The notes beneath the pieces are model-generated. The model did not search any database, was not told the DNA's origin, and was given only the letters and a program-made list of their open reading frames with translations. A stretch of DNA of 62,529 nt from Lachnospiraceae bacterium. Its GTDB lineage: Bacteria > Bacillota > Clostridia > Lachnospirales > Lachnospiraceae. Positions 55,085 through 62,529 of the stretch are shown here, piece after piece. The position numbers and the translations under genes were made by a program. The first letter of the stretch is position 1, and each line of letters opens with the position of its first letter. The DNA lies in NCBI GenBank assembly GCA_910575835.1, contig CAJTGB010000026.1, forward strand, positions 1 to 62,529. The letters run 5' to 3'.

Positions 55085-55720
55085 ATGTCAAATAACCGAA
55101 TTACAAAAGAGGCGCTTGCGAATGCTTTGAAAAAGCTTTTAGAGCAGCAGCCGTTATCCAAGATTTCTGTGAAATATATTACGGATTACTGTGATATCAG
55201 CAGGAACACATTCTACTATCATTTTAAAGACAAGTATGAGCTGATTAACTGGATTTTCTATACGGACATGCTGGAGAATGTCAATTCGTTTAATGATCCG
55301 TCGAAGCTGACAGAGAGTTTTGTGAAGGTATGCAAATGTCTCTATGCGAACCGGAAGTTTTATCTGGCATGTTTTCAATATATGGGGCAGAATTCATTGT
55401 TCGAGTATCTTCATGAGATCTATTATGAACTGTGGAAGATCAATATTGATATGGGATATTCCAAATGCGGCTTTAAGCTGTCGGAGAATGAATTAAGCCT
55501 TATGGCGAAGTTAAAAGCTCATGCGTTGGTCGGGATCATCCGTGATTGGGTGAACGAGGGAATGAGAGACAATTATATGAAGTATTTTGAGCAGATCAGG
55601 GAGATCTTAGATTCTGAGGCGTCAGGATATTCCATATTATCAAATCAGCGGATGATGGAGCAGCGAACCAAAAATTTTGACAAAAATCCAGTTAGAAAGA
55701 AGAATTTAAAAGTATGTTAA
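55085..55720 (+). CDS. TetR-family regulator (DhaS-like)
   Basis: ATG 55085 gives 211 aa; the in-frame upstream start at 54977 lies in the promoter. The N-terminal helix-turn-helix reads TKEALANALKKLLEQQPLSKISVKYI, then DYCDISRNTFYYHFKDKYELINWIF. The helical ligand domain resembles the TetR group that includes dihydroxyacetone kinase regulator DhaS. Its stop overlaps the start of the headless GrdB-like gene (ATGTTAA), so the two are translated together; the reductase cluster is its likely target. Confidence 0.88.
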   Translation: MSNNRITKEALANALKKLLEQQPLSKISVKYITDYCDISRNTFYYHFKDKYELINWIFYTDMLENVNSFNDPSKLTESFVKVCKCLYANRKFYLACFQYMGQNSLFEYLHEIYYELWKINIDMGYSKCGFKLSENELSLMAKLKAHALVGIIRDWVNEGMRDNYMKYFEQIREILDSEASGYSILSNQRMMEQRTKNFDKNPVRKKNLKVC

Positions 55721-56541
55721 ATAAGACGGATTACATATATTCCAATCCGGAGAGTAAACGGCAGGGAAGCGGTAATTTGATTCCGTTTATTAACTACCAG
55801 AAACCGGCGCCGGCCAGATGCCTTGATATGCTTCTCGCTAAATATAACGGAGAGCATTACCAGAGCGAGGTTCTTATGGAAGCCATGGATACGGTCTGTA
55901 TCCCGCATCTCAAACGTCCGCTGAAGGAAGCGGTGATATTGGTGATCACGGACGGCGGGCTGGTCCCGAAGGGCAACCCGGACCGTATTCCTTCAACGAA
56001 TGCCGGTTGTTTTGGGGTATATGATATAAAGGGAAAAGCAAGATTAGAAAGAGAAGAATACGAGGTATGTCATCAGGGGTATGACAACAGCTATGTTGAG
56101 GAAGATCCCAACCGTCTGGTTCCGGTGGACGCTCTGCGGAATCTGGAAGAAAACGGGAAGATCGGCAGGCTGTATGATTGCTTTATCTCAACGACGGGCG
56201 TGATGACATCGGCAGAAAAGAGTATCCGGCTTGGCAGGCGGATCGCTTCTTATGTTGCGGCTAAGCAGGCGGACGCCGTGATCATCACTTCTGCGTGCGG
56301 AACCAGCACCAGATGCGGTTCATATATAGGAAAAGAATTGGAGTTAAAGGGAATTCCGGTGGTACAGGTGACGAACCTTACGCAGATCGCGGAGGATACA
56401 GGGATACGGCGGGTCATTAAGGGGTATAATGTCTGCTATCCTTTTGGAAAGCCGTCTCTGGCAGAGGAGAGGGAGGTTCTGTACCGGATACAATTGGCGG
56501 AGAATGCGGTGCGGCTCTTGCAGAAGAGCCCGAAGGAGTAA
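55714..56541 (+). CDS. Headless GrdB-like protein with Cys in place of selenocysteine
   Basis: A 275-aa protein homologous to residues of about 210-436 of the GrdB-like selenoprotein at 58107-59426. Shared motifs include ITDGGLVPKGNPD, YEVCHQGYDN, DPNRLVPVDA, TTGVMT and ITSACGTSTRCG. Cys195 (codon 56296-56298) aligns with selenocysteine 351 of that protein. The N-terminal domain present in every GrdB/F/H reductase subunit is missing; its first 30 residues look unrelated. It overlaps the TetR gene by 7 bases. It may be a regulator-linked sensor, a decoy subunit or a reductase of altered chemistry. Confidence 0.75.
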   Translation: MLNKTDYIYSNPESKRQGSGNLIPFINYQKPAPARCLDMLLAKYNGEHYQSEVLMEAMDTVCIPHLKRPLKEAVILVITDGGLVPKGNPDRIPSTNAGCFGVYDIKGKARLEREEYEVCHQGYDNSYVEEDPNRLVPVDALRNLEENGKIGRLYDCFISTTGVMTSAEKSIRLGRRIASYVAAKQADAVIITSACGTSTRCGSYIGKELELKGIPVVQVTNLTQIAEDTGIRRVIKGYNVCYPFGKPSLAEEREVLYRIQLAENAVRLLQKSPKE

Positions 56542-56554
56542 GAAAAATTATTGA

Positions 56555-56576
56555 TCCAAAGGTGTATGCCTTTGGA
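56555..56576 (+). terminator. Hairpin after the headless GrdB gene
   Basis: TCCAAAGG (56555-56562) pairs with CCTTTGGA (56569-56576) around a 6-nt loop, followed by an AT-rich stretch with a short T-run. It is a weak terminator. The remaining bases to 56810 are AT-rich leader with nothing else supported. Confidence 0.5.
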
Positions 56577-56810
56577 ATTTCTATTTTCAGCATATTTTTG
56601 GATAATATCTATAAATCATGCCCGGTTATCGATATTTTTTTGTGCATATACCGCATATGTAATAGAATTAAACAAACAGTTTATTTGTGTGTTGTAACGG
56701 ATGATGATGCAAAAGTAAAATAGAATCACAGTAGATTTCTGACGAATTTACAAGCAATACAGAGTATATCCGACTATTACAACATCTCATGGAGAAAGGA
56801 GAAAAAGGAT

Positions 56811-58094
56811 ATGAGTAAGAGGTTACAAATTGATTATGTCCGCGTGAATAAGGTTCAGTTTGGCGAGACAACCAATTTGACAGACGGAGTGCTGACGGTG
56901 AATAAGGAAGAATTGATGGATATGGCGAAGAGCGAGATGTTCGGAAGTCTCGACATTAAGCTTGCCGTACCCGGCGAGAGCTGCCGTATTCTGGGAATTC
57001 ATGATATCATGCAGCCGCGCTGTAAGGCGGACGCGCCGGAGACATCCTATCCGGGGATCTGGGGAAAGTTAGCCCCGATGGGGGAGGGGCGCACGGTTGC
57101 CCTTAAGGGAGTCGTTGTTTCCGACATTTACTATGCAAAATGCAATATCAAATATTATATGGACATGGGAGGTCCATGTGCGAAATATACACATTTCTCC
57201 AAACATTATCATATCATTCTTGACGCCGCGCCGGCGGAAGGCGTCAGCGACGCAAGCTATGCCGAGGCGTTAAAGCACGCGTCGCTGACGATCAACGTAT
57301 TCCTTGCGAAGCTTGCAATCGATCTGTTTCCGGATGAGACGGAAGAGTTTGAGATGGGACCGGTAGGACCGGGACCGGACGGCAAGCCGCTTCCGAAGGT
57401 CGGATATCTGGTTGTACATATGGCGTCCCATGATACATGGAATTTCCATTTCTACGGGCAGAGCGCGCTTAATTTCCTGCCGATGGTAGTGCAGCCGACA
57501 GAGATTCTGGACGGCGCTATGGTATGGCGCTACTGGGAGCCGAACTATTATCTGCAGAATGAGGTATATCTGAAAGAGCTCCTTGGACGGCACGGCAAGG
57601 ATATTGAATTCGTAGGCATGGTTGTCACCAACAATGTCATGAAGATCGACGGCAAGGACACGATGGGAATGATCGCGGCTACGCTTCTTAAGGAGACTCT
57701 TAAGGCGGACTGCGTGATCGTCAACAAGTCCGGCATGGGCCACTGCCAGCTTGACCAGGCGTTGGCATTCAACTGGGCGGAGAAGATGGGCATGCCCTGC
57801 GTGATGAATCTGTCTGCCGTATCCAATGATAAGCCGGGCGATATGCTGGTAATCTCTGATCCGAAGATCGACGCGGTCATCAACAGCGGAAGAAACTATG
57901 ACTTAGAGCACCCGAAGGTAGACCGTGTGATCGGAGAGGGGACGAATGTGCCGAGCCTTATGGGATATGACGTTAAGGGGCCGTTCACTCATACGACGAA
58001 CTTCGCTTATCAGGGAATATGGTCGCAGCTTGGCGACTGTTACGTGACAACAGACGGCGATCTGCCGGATGCTGCGGGAAATGCAGACAATTAA
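56811..58094 (+). CDS. GrdE/GrdG-type component B subunit lacking the autocleavage Cys motif
   Basis: A 427-aa member of the glycine/sarcosine/betaine reductase component B proprotein family: GVLTVNKEELMDMAK, LAVPGESCRI, GGPCAKYTHFSK, the ILDGAMV segment and ELLGRHGKDIEFVGMVVTNN. In known GrdE proteins the stretch between DGA and the QN-P segment holds a conserved Asn-Cys...Cys (about residue 242), where self-cleavage makes the pyruvoyl group. Here it reads DGAMVWRYWEPNYYLQN, with no Cys and several residues fewer. Ordinary pyruvoyl formation therefore seems impossible. The start is ATG 56811 after GAGAAAGGAG. It is 12 bases before its selenoprotein partner. Confidence 0.8.
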   Translation: MSKRLQIDYVRVNKVQFGETTNLTDGVLTVNKEELMDMAKSEMFGSLDIKLAVPGESCRILGIHDIMQPRCKADAPETSYPGIWGKLAPMGEGRTVALKGVVVSDIYYAKCNIKYYMDMGGPCAKYTHFSKHYHIILDAAPAEGVSDASYAEALKHASLTINVFLAKLAIDLFPDETEEFEMGPVGPGPDGKPLPKVGYLVVHMASHDTWNFHFYGQSALNFLPMVVQPTEILDGAMVWRYWEPNYYLQNEVYLKELLGRHGKDIEFVGMVVTNNVMKIDGKDTMGMIAATLLKETLKADCVIVNKSGMGHCQLDQALAFNWAEKMGMPCVMNLSAVSNDKPGDMLVISDPKIDAVINSGRNYDLEHPKVDRVIGEGTNVPSLMGYDVKGPFTHTTNFAYQGIWSQLGDCYVTTDGDLPDAAGNADN

Positions 58095-58106
58095 GGAGGA
58101 AGAGAC

Positions 58107-59426
58107 ATGGCAGAGAAGATCAGAGTCATACATTATATCAATCAGTTCTATGCTGGAATGGGCGGGGAAGATACGGCCAGCGTTGGTATTAGTGTGAAGG
58201 AAGAGCCGGTCGGACCCGGTTTGCTGCTTAAGGGTCTGCTTGGCGATAATTATGAGATCGTGGCAACGATCATATGCGGCGATAATCACATTGCCGAGAA
58301 TACGGAGGAAGTATGCGGCGAATTCCTTGAGATCGTTAAGAAATATAACGGGCAGCTGTTCGTTGCGGGACCCGGATTCAATGCGGGGCGTTACGGGCTT
58401 GGCTGCGGCGCGGCTACGGCTGCGGTGACGGAGAAGTTAAAGCTTCCGGCGGTGACGGGGCTCTATTCCGAGAATCCCGGAACGGACCTCTATAAGGACC
58501 GCGCATATATTCTCCAGACAGAGAACAACGCGGCGAAGATGCGCAAGGCCATGAAGGAGATCGCAGCCTTCGCGAAGCGTCTGGCGGAGGGTGAATTCAT
58601 CGGCGACGGCAAGAAGGAAGGCTTCCACGGTTCCGGTCCGGCGATCGACATCGATTACACGATGCCGGCGTCCGTGCGCGGAGTGAATATGCTGCTTGAT
58701 AAGTTCTATCACAGGAACTTCCGCACAGAGGTCATGATGCCGAATCATGAGGATATCCCGCTTCCGGTGCTTGACAAGCCGCTCAGCAAGATCCGCCTGG
58801 CGTTCGTAACAGACGGCGGTCTGGTCCCAAAGGGGAACCCCGACAACATGGTTCCGACCAATTCCAAGTATTTCAAGAATTATTCCTTTGGGGAAGCAGA
58901 GAGGCTGGATGCGGCAGACTATGAAGTCAGCCATCAGGGTTACAATAATGCCTTCGTATTGCAGGATCCGAACCGTCTGGTTCCGGTGGATGCCGCCGTT
59001 GCGCTTAAGAAAGAGGGCAGGATCGGGGATGTCCTCACATCCTATTATACGACTGCGGGCGTTATGACGCCGATGGATGTAGGCAAGAAGTTCGGAGAAG
59101 GGATCGCGAAGGGATTGCTTGACAACCAGGTGGACGCTGCGATTCTGACCTCCACATGAGGCACCAGCTCTCGCTGCGGTGCAGTGATGGTGAAAGAGAT
59201 CGAGAGGGCCGGAATTCCGGTCATCCATGTGACGAATCTTACGAAGATATCCGAAGGTATCGGTTCCCACAGGATTCTTCGCGGCAACAGTGTGCTCCAT
59301 GTATTCGGCAATCCGTCTCTTCCTGCGGAACAGGAAGTGAAGTTCCGCAAGGGCCTGGTAGAAGAGGCTCTTAAGATGCTGACAGAGGCTCCAGAAGAAG
59401 GACAGCATGCGCTGATACATGAATAA
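58107..59426 (+). CDS. GrdB/GrdF-type component B selenoprotein (in-frame UGA = selenocysteine 351)
   Basis: A 439-aa protein if TGA 59157-59159 is read as selenocysteine; the frame continues without change to 59426 with clearly homologous sequence (GTSSRCGAVMVKEIERAGIPVIHVTNL). The site ILTST-U-GTSSRCG is the GrdB/F/H active site. A hairpin begins two bases after the UGA (59161-59182). Component B binds an amine substrate and passes its carbon to the selenoprotein of component A. The substrate is not predictable. A naive gene caller would split it into 58107-59159 and 59184-59426. It overlaps the amidohydrolase gene by 8 bases. Confidence 0.9.
59160..59182 (+). promoter_or_regulatory. Candidate bacterial SECIS hairpin
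   Basis: GCACC (59161-59165) pairs with GGTGC (59178-59182). Above it AGC (59166-59168) pairs with GCT (59173-59175), leaving a TCTC loop and a GC bulge. It sits directly after the UGA codon, as SelB-dependent elements do in bacteria. Confidence 0.6.
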
Positions 59427-60606
59427 TTATAAAATGGATAAAAAATATGAGAATATTCAGAGATATATAGTTAAGCTCAGGCGGGATCTGCATCAGATCC
59501 CGGAGCTTGGAACCGATCTCCCAAAGACAAGGGCATATATTATAAAAGAGCTTGACCGCTTGAAGATCCCTTATCTGTGTTCCAAGAAGGACAGCGGGAT
59601 AATGGCAGCGATCGAGGGAGAAAAAAGAGGACGGACGGTGGCGCTTCGAACGGATATGGATGCGCTGCCGTTAGAGGAGGAGACGGGGCTTCCCTTCGCA
59701 TCCGTACATCCGGGGTGTATGCACGCCTGCGGGCATGATGCGCATATGGCGATCCTTCTGGGTGCGGCAAGGCTATTGAATGCGCAGAAGAAGAGTCTTC
59801 GCGGGACGGTGCGCCTGATCTTCCAGACGGCGGAGGAGATATCGAGAGGGTCGGAGATCGCAATATCCAACGGTTATCTGGAGGATGTGGATGCAGTCTT
59901 TGGGCTTCATATCGGCAGTATCCTTGGGAAAGAGATCCCAAGCGGTACGCTGATCTTCCCGCGCGCCTGCTGTATGGCGTCCTTTGACAAATTCGTATTA
60001 AGGATCAGGGGCAAGTCCTGCCACGGTTCTACGCCGGAGAAGGGCGTGGATCCTGTGAATATAGCGGCGCATCTGATATTGTCCCTGCAGGCGATCCAGA
60101 CAAGAGAGATATCAGGAAGCTCGGCGAGCGTCATCACCATCGGGAAGATTCAGGGCGGCGCGCAGTATAATGTGATACCGGATGAAGTGGTCCTGGAAGG
60201 TACGATCCGTGCGCTGGAAGAATCCGTCAGACATTATGTGGCGCAGCGGATCCGGGGAATGGCGGTGGCGACTGCGGCGTCGTTCGGCGGAAGCTGCGAC
60301 TGCGAGATCATCTGGGGCGCCCCTCCGGTGGTCAATGACGAAGAGATGGCGGAGCTTGCGGCGGAGTCGGTGAGCGATCTGTTTGAACCGAAGGATATTA
60401 TTGATAATTTCCCGATCCCGAATATGGGCGGAGAGGATTTTGCGAATTATCTGCAGATCGTGCCGGGGGCGTTCTTCTTCTTGAGTTCGTCGAATCCCGG
60501 GAAGGGGACGGATGTACCGCATCATAACCCGCGGTTTGACGTGGATGAGGATGTGATGTGGAGAGGTGCGGTGACCTTCGAGCGGATCGTGATGCGCTTG
60601 CTTTGA
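59419..60606 (+). CDS. M20 family amidohydrolase (hippurate/N-acyl-amino-acid hydrolase type)
   Basis: A 395-aa metal-dependent amidohydrolase. Motifs: LRRDLHQIPELG near the start, RTDMDALP, HACGHDAHMAILLGAA, FQTAEEISRGSEIAI, VFGLHI, a dimerisation insert (GKSCHGSTPEKGVDP) and GGEDFANYL. Relatives release amino acids from N-acyl or indole-acetyl conjugates. The start overlaps the end of the selenoprotein gene, so it belongs to the same operon. It could free the amine that component B then reduces. The exact substrate is unknown. Confidence 0.9.
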   Translation: MNNYKMDKKYENIQRYIVKLRRDLHQIPELGTDLPKTRAYIIKELDRLKIPYLCSKKDSGIMAAIEGEKRGRTVALRTDMDALPLEEETGLPFASVHPGCMHACGHDAHMAILLGAARLLNAQKKSLRGTVRLIFQTAEEISRGSEIAISNGYLEDVDAVFGLHIGSILGKEIPSGTLIFPRACCMASFDKFVLRIRGKSCHGSTPEKGVDPVNIAAHLILSLQAIQTREISGSSASVITIGKIQGGAQYNVIPDEVVLEGTIRALEESVRHYVAQRIRGMAVATAASFGGSCDCEIIWGAPPVVNDEEMAELAAESVSDLFEPKDIIDNFPIPNMGGEDFANYLQIVPGAFFFLSSSNPGKGTDVPHHNPRFDVDEDVMWRGAVTFERIVMRLL

Positions 60607-60850
60607 AGCATGATGGTGTCTATGGAGCATCTTGTCTAATTGTTTGAATTATTGGATGGACACATTTGAAAAGTGTTTAAATTCATTACAATTTTTTTGA
60701 TGTGTCTGAGTTTGGGAGAGTTAATATTGACTTTTCTGATAGAAAAGAGCATAGTTTACTTATAGAATTTGTGAATGTATTACAATCAATCATAAGAGGG
60801 TTTGATAGATAAAATATTCACAACAGTAAAGTCGAAGGAGGATTATATTT
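60607..60850. other. Intergenic region before the alpha/beta hydrolase gene
   Basis: AT-rich; a possible promoter is TTGACT near 60728 with a weak CATAGT -10 at 17-bp spacing. The strong GAAGGAGG ribosome-binding site of the hydrolase gene lies at its end. No terminator or small gene is clear. Confidence 0.35.
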
Positions 60851-61942
60851 ATGGGACTCGAGAAATTTAGGATTCGTGATGATGCAAAGTGGGGACACCC
60901 GGAACTGGAAGTGGCTTATTCATTGATGGGCAATTCTGTTGGATACGCAGAGGTTCTGCTGAATGATGATCTTTCATTTGAAGAGAGACAGGATTTCGCA
61001 GCGCATGCAGAGGACGGATTTAAGGATTATCTGCCGGATTATGATTGGTCGCGCGTAACGGAATACGAGGCCCCCGGATGTATTGACGAGCCGGACGCAC
61101 CGCCGGTTAAGATGCTGGTTGCGGTTCCGAAGGAGAAGTGGCGCTATAAGAGAAACAGCCCATGTATCCTGATCATCCCTGGCGGCGGTCTCACCACATG
61201 CTTCCGGTTTACTGCAGATATCGAGAACTGGGCAGATAAGTTCGGAGTACCGGTTGCTACATTGAATTATCGTACGCTTTGCATGGGAGCAAAGTATCCA
61301 GAACCGGTAAATGACTGTGAAGCAGCGTATAATTTCCTGGCTGAGCATGCAAAAGAGCTGAATATCAGTGCGAACAAGATCATCCTCCATGGTAACAGCT
61401 CAGGCGGACACTTATCGCTGGCTCTTTGCCACAGGCTGAAAAAACGCGGAGTTACTCCACGCGGATGTATGGTATGGGTTCCGATCATTGACGACCGTCC
61501 GCTGCCGCAGTACCGCTCACTCAGCATTAATTCCGCATTCTGGGGCGGATCCGACGCAGCGCAGTCTGCACGCCAGTACCTTGGGAAGCTTAATAACTCT
61601 GTAGACGTACCGGCTGAGGCATTCCCGGGACGCGCTACCGTTGAAGAGTGTGTGGGACTTCCGCCGACATTCATTCATGCAATGATCAATGACAATGGTC
61701 TGGATCAGACGTCAGAGTACATCAGCAAGCTTTCCGCAGCAGGCGTTTACTGTGAGATGCATGCGTGGGGCGGCAGCCAGCATTGTTCCTTAAGTACATC
61801 GGCAAACGTACTTGACAAGGACGATCCGGATGCGGCATACGCACAGTTGTTCAACAGAGTATGTGAGAAGGAACTGGTAGACATGTTTGAATATGACCTG
61901 AGACGTCCATGGACTGTTGAAGAGTTCAATTCAGAAGACTAA
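60851..61942 (+). CDS. Alpha/beta hydrolase, acetyl-esterase (HSL) type
   Basis: A 363-aa hydrolase with the oxyanion-hole motif IIPGGGLTT (an HGGG variant with Pro for His), nucleophile elbow HGNSSGGH, a later acid residue in NDNGLDQT and His in GGSQHCS. The lid and N-terminal region are longer than in typical esterases of the group. It probably cleaves an ester or thioester. It lies after the M20 gene and before a small hydrolase-like gene, so it likely belongs to the same catabolic module. Confidence 0.85.
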   Translation: MGLEKFRIRDDAKWGHPELEVAYSLMGNSVGYAEVLLNDDLSFEERQDFAAHAEDGFKDYLPDYDWSRVTEYEAPGCIDEPDAPPVKMLVAVPKEKWRYKRNSPCILIIPGGGLTTCFRFTADIENWADKFGVPVATLNYRTLCMGAKYPEPVNDCEAAYNFLAEHAKELNISANKIILHGNSSGGHLSLALCHRLKKRGVTPRGCMVWVPIIDDRPLPQYRSLSINSAFWGGSDAAQSARQYLGKLNNSVDVPAEAFPGRATVEECVGLPPTFIHAMINDNGLDQTSEYISKLSAAGVYCEMHAWGGSQHCSLSTSANVLDKDDPDAAYAQLFNRVCEKELVDMFEYDLRRPWTVEEFNSED

Positions 61943-61980
61943 GAGTTCAGAAGATTCAGAAGATCAGGAGGAAGATTATT

Positions 61981-62397
61981 ATGGTTGAATTTTATGATTA
62001 CGAAGGACTGGGAAATATCATTGACCCGGAGAGCGATACCAAACAGGTGTTCATTCCGTCGCCGCCGACGATGACGACAGTTAAGACAAATCCTCGTTCA
62101 ACGATCCTTTATATCACCGGCGGCAAGATCGTGGAAGGATATGAGAAGTTAGAAGAGCTTAAGGCTTACGCAGAGGAGAACAAGGTTGTATTCGTCTGCC
62201 CGTCCTCTAAGGACCCGGAAGAAGTTGCCGAGACATACAAGTATATCCAGAGCAAATACAAAGTGATCAATGTCAAACGTGATGAGATCGCGGTTATGGG
62301 CGATGCGGATACGATGGACGACGCTCAGGCAGTAGTGGATTATCTTGTTGATGAGTGCGACGCAGACGTTGATGACGCGGAGGAATTCTCATTCTAA
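61981..62397 (+). CDS. Small hydrolase-like protein with degenerate nucleophile elbow
   Basis: A 138-aa acidic protein. The stretch from about residue 38 (RSTILYITGGKIVEGYEKL, VVFVCPSSKDPEEV, ETYKYIQSKY, RDEIAVMGDADTMDDAQAVVDYL) follows the first strands and helices of the alpha/beta hydrolase fold. At the elbow, where GDSAGG would stand, it has GDADTM and no Ser. It ends shortly after, without His or acid residues. It may be a non-catalytic partner of the preceding hydrolase or a regulatory remnant. It starts 38 bases after that gene with GGAGG upstream. Confidence 0.5.
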   Translation: MVEFYDYEGLGNIIDPESDTKQVFIPSPPTMTTVKTNPRSTILYITGGKIVEGYEKLEELKAYAEENKVVFVCPSSKDPEEVAETYKYIQSKYKVINVKRDEIAVMGDADTMDDAQAVVDYLVDECDADVDDAEEFSF

Positions 62398-62428
62398 CAA
62401 AACGCTTGGTTTATCAATATAACTTCTC

Positions 62429-62451
62429 GGAATCTCAATGAATGAGATTCC
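62429..62451 (+). other. Stable hairpin after the last gene
   Basis: GGAATCTCA (62429-62437) pairs perfectly with TGAGATTCC (62443-62451) around a 5-nt loop. No T-run follows, so it may be a processing or regulatory structure rather than a terminator. The window ends 78 bases later. Confidence 0.45.
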
Positions 62452-62529
62452 AGCCGAAGATTGACAACTGAATATCGTGCAGGAAAAGAAATTAGAGAAA
62501 AATGGACATAAACATTGGACATAGCGGGT

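Noticed and set aside
59157-59159. TGA in the GrdB-like gene as a nonsense mutation
   Set aside because: It lies exactly at the known selenocysteine site, with conserved sequence and a hairpin after it.

Overview
The window reads as chromosome of an anaerobic, spore-forming Clostridia, most likely Lachnospiraceae. The grounds are sporulation genes (gpr, spoIIP, a GerA/SpoVAF homologue), LexA-type control of recA, an infC-rpmI-rplT operon with a long leader, glycine-reductase-type selenoprotein genes and moderate GC. The species cannot be fixed from the sequence alone. Housekeeping genes occupy about 23-51 kb, with accessory islands on both sides.

Left island (1-20.1 kb): a serine-rich-repeat glycoprotein (SRRP) adhesin is followed by a complete accessory Sec export and glycosylation locus in one direction: adhesin, 41-aa membrane protein, secY2, asp1, asp2, asp3, secA2, a GtfA-like/GT2 chimera, a GtfB-like gene, a gtf3 broken by one stop codon, gtfA and gtfB. 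The 1-kb leader is the most striking part. A 29-bp inverted repeat (27/29 matches) at 300-328 and 442-470 brackets a 113-bp segment carrying a near-consensus sigma-A promoter that points away from the adhesin. This looks like a phase-variable promoter switch caught OFF. Three tandem c-di-GMP-I (GEMM) riboswitches follow at about 730-985, immediately before the adhesin start. Adhesin output would then need both DNA inversion and the second messenger.

20.2-25.6 kb: a truncated sensor-kinase N-terminus abuts a GH127 beta-L-arabinofuranosidase, apparently a deletion junction. A 57-aa ORF flanked by short repeats and a three-gene block (secreted or anchored protein, OmpR-type regulator, histidine kinase) follow.

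Core, 25.6-52 kb: rpsT with a structured leader and UUG start; gpr-spoIIP; a second type-II topoisomerase pair (parE/parC type); nudC; an M24 aminopeptidase; a phosphoesterase; scpA-scpB-dac; recA-recX with an SOS box; rny; dut; a GerA/SpoVAF protein; MATE-degV; an SNF symporter with a LysR gene; infC (AUU start)-rpmI-rplT.

Right island (52-62.5 kb): a LysR gene, a lactate-permease-family transporter and a TetR gene precede an unusual glycine-reductase component B cluster. It holds a headless GrdB paralogue with Cys in place of Sec, a GrdE-like subunit lacking the Cys-containing autocleavage motif, a true in-frame UGA (Sec) GrdB-like subunit with a hairpin after the UGA, an M20 amidohydrolase, an esterase-type alpha/beta hydrolase and a small hydrolase-like protein with a degenerate nucleophile elbow. 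Components A and C are absent here. The set suggests a substrate-specific module for an unrecognised substrate that plugs into A and C encoded elsewhere.
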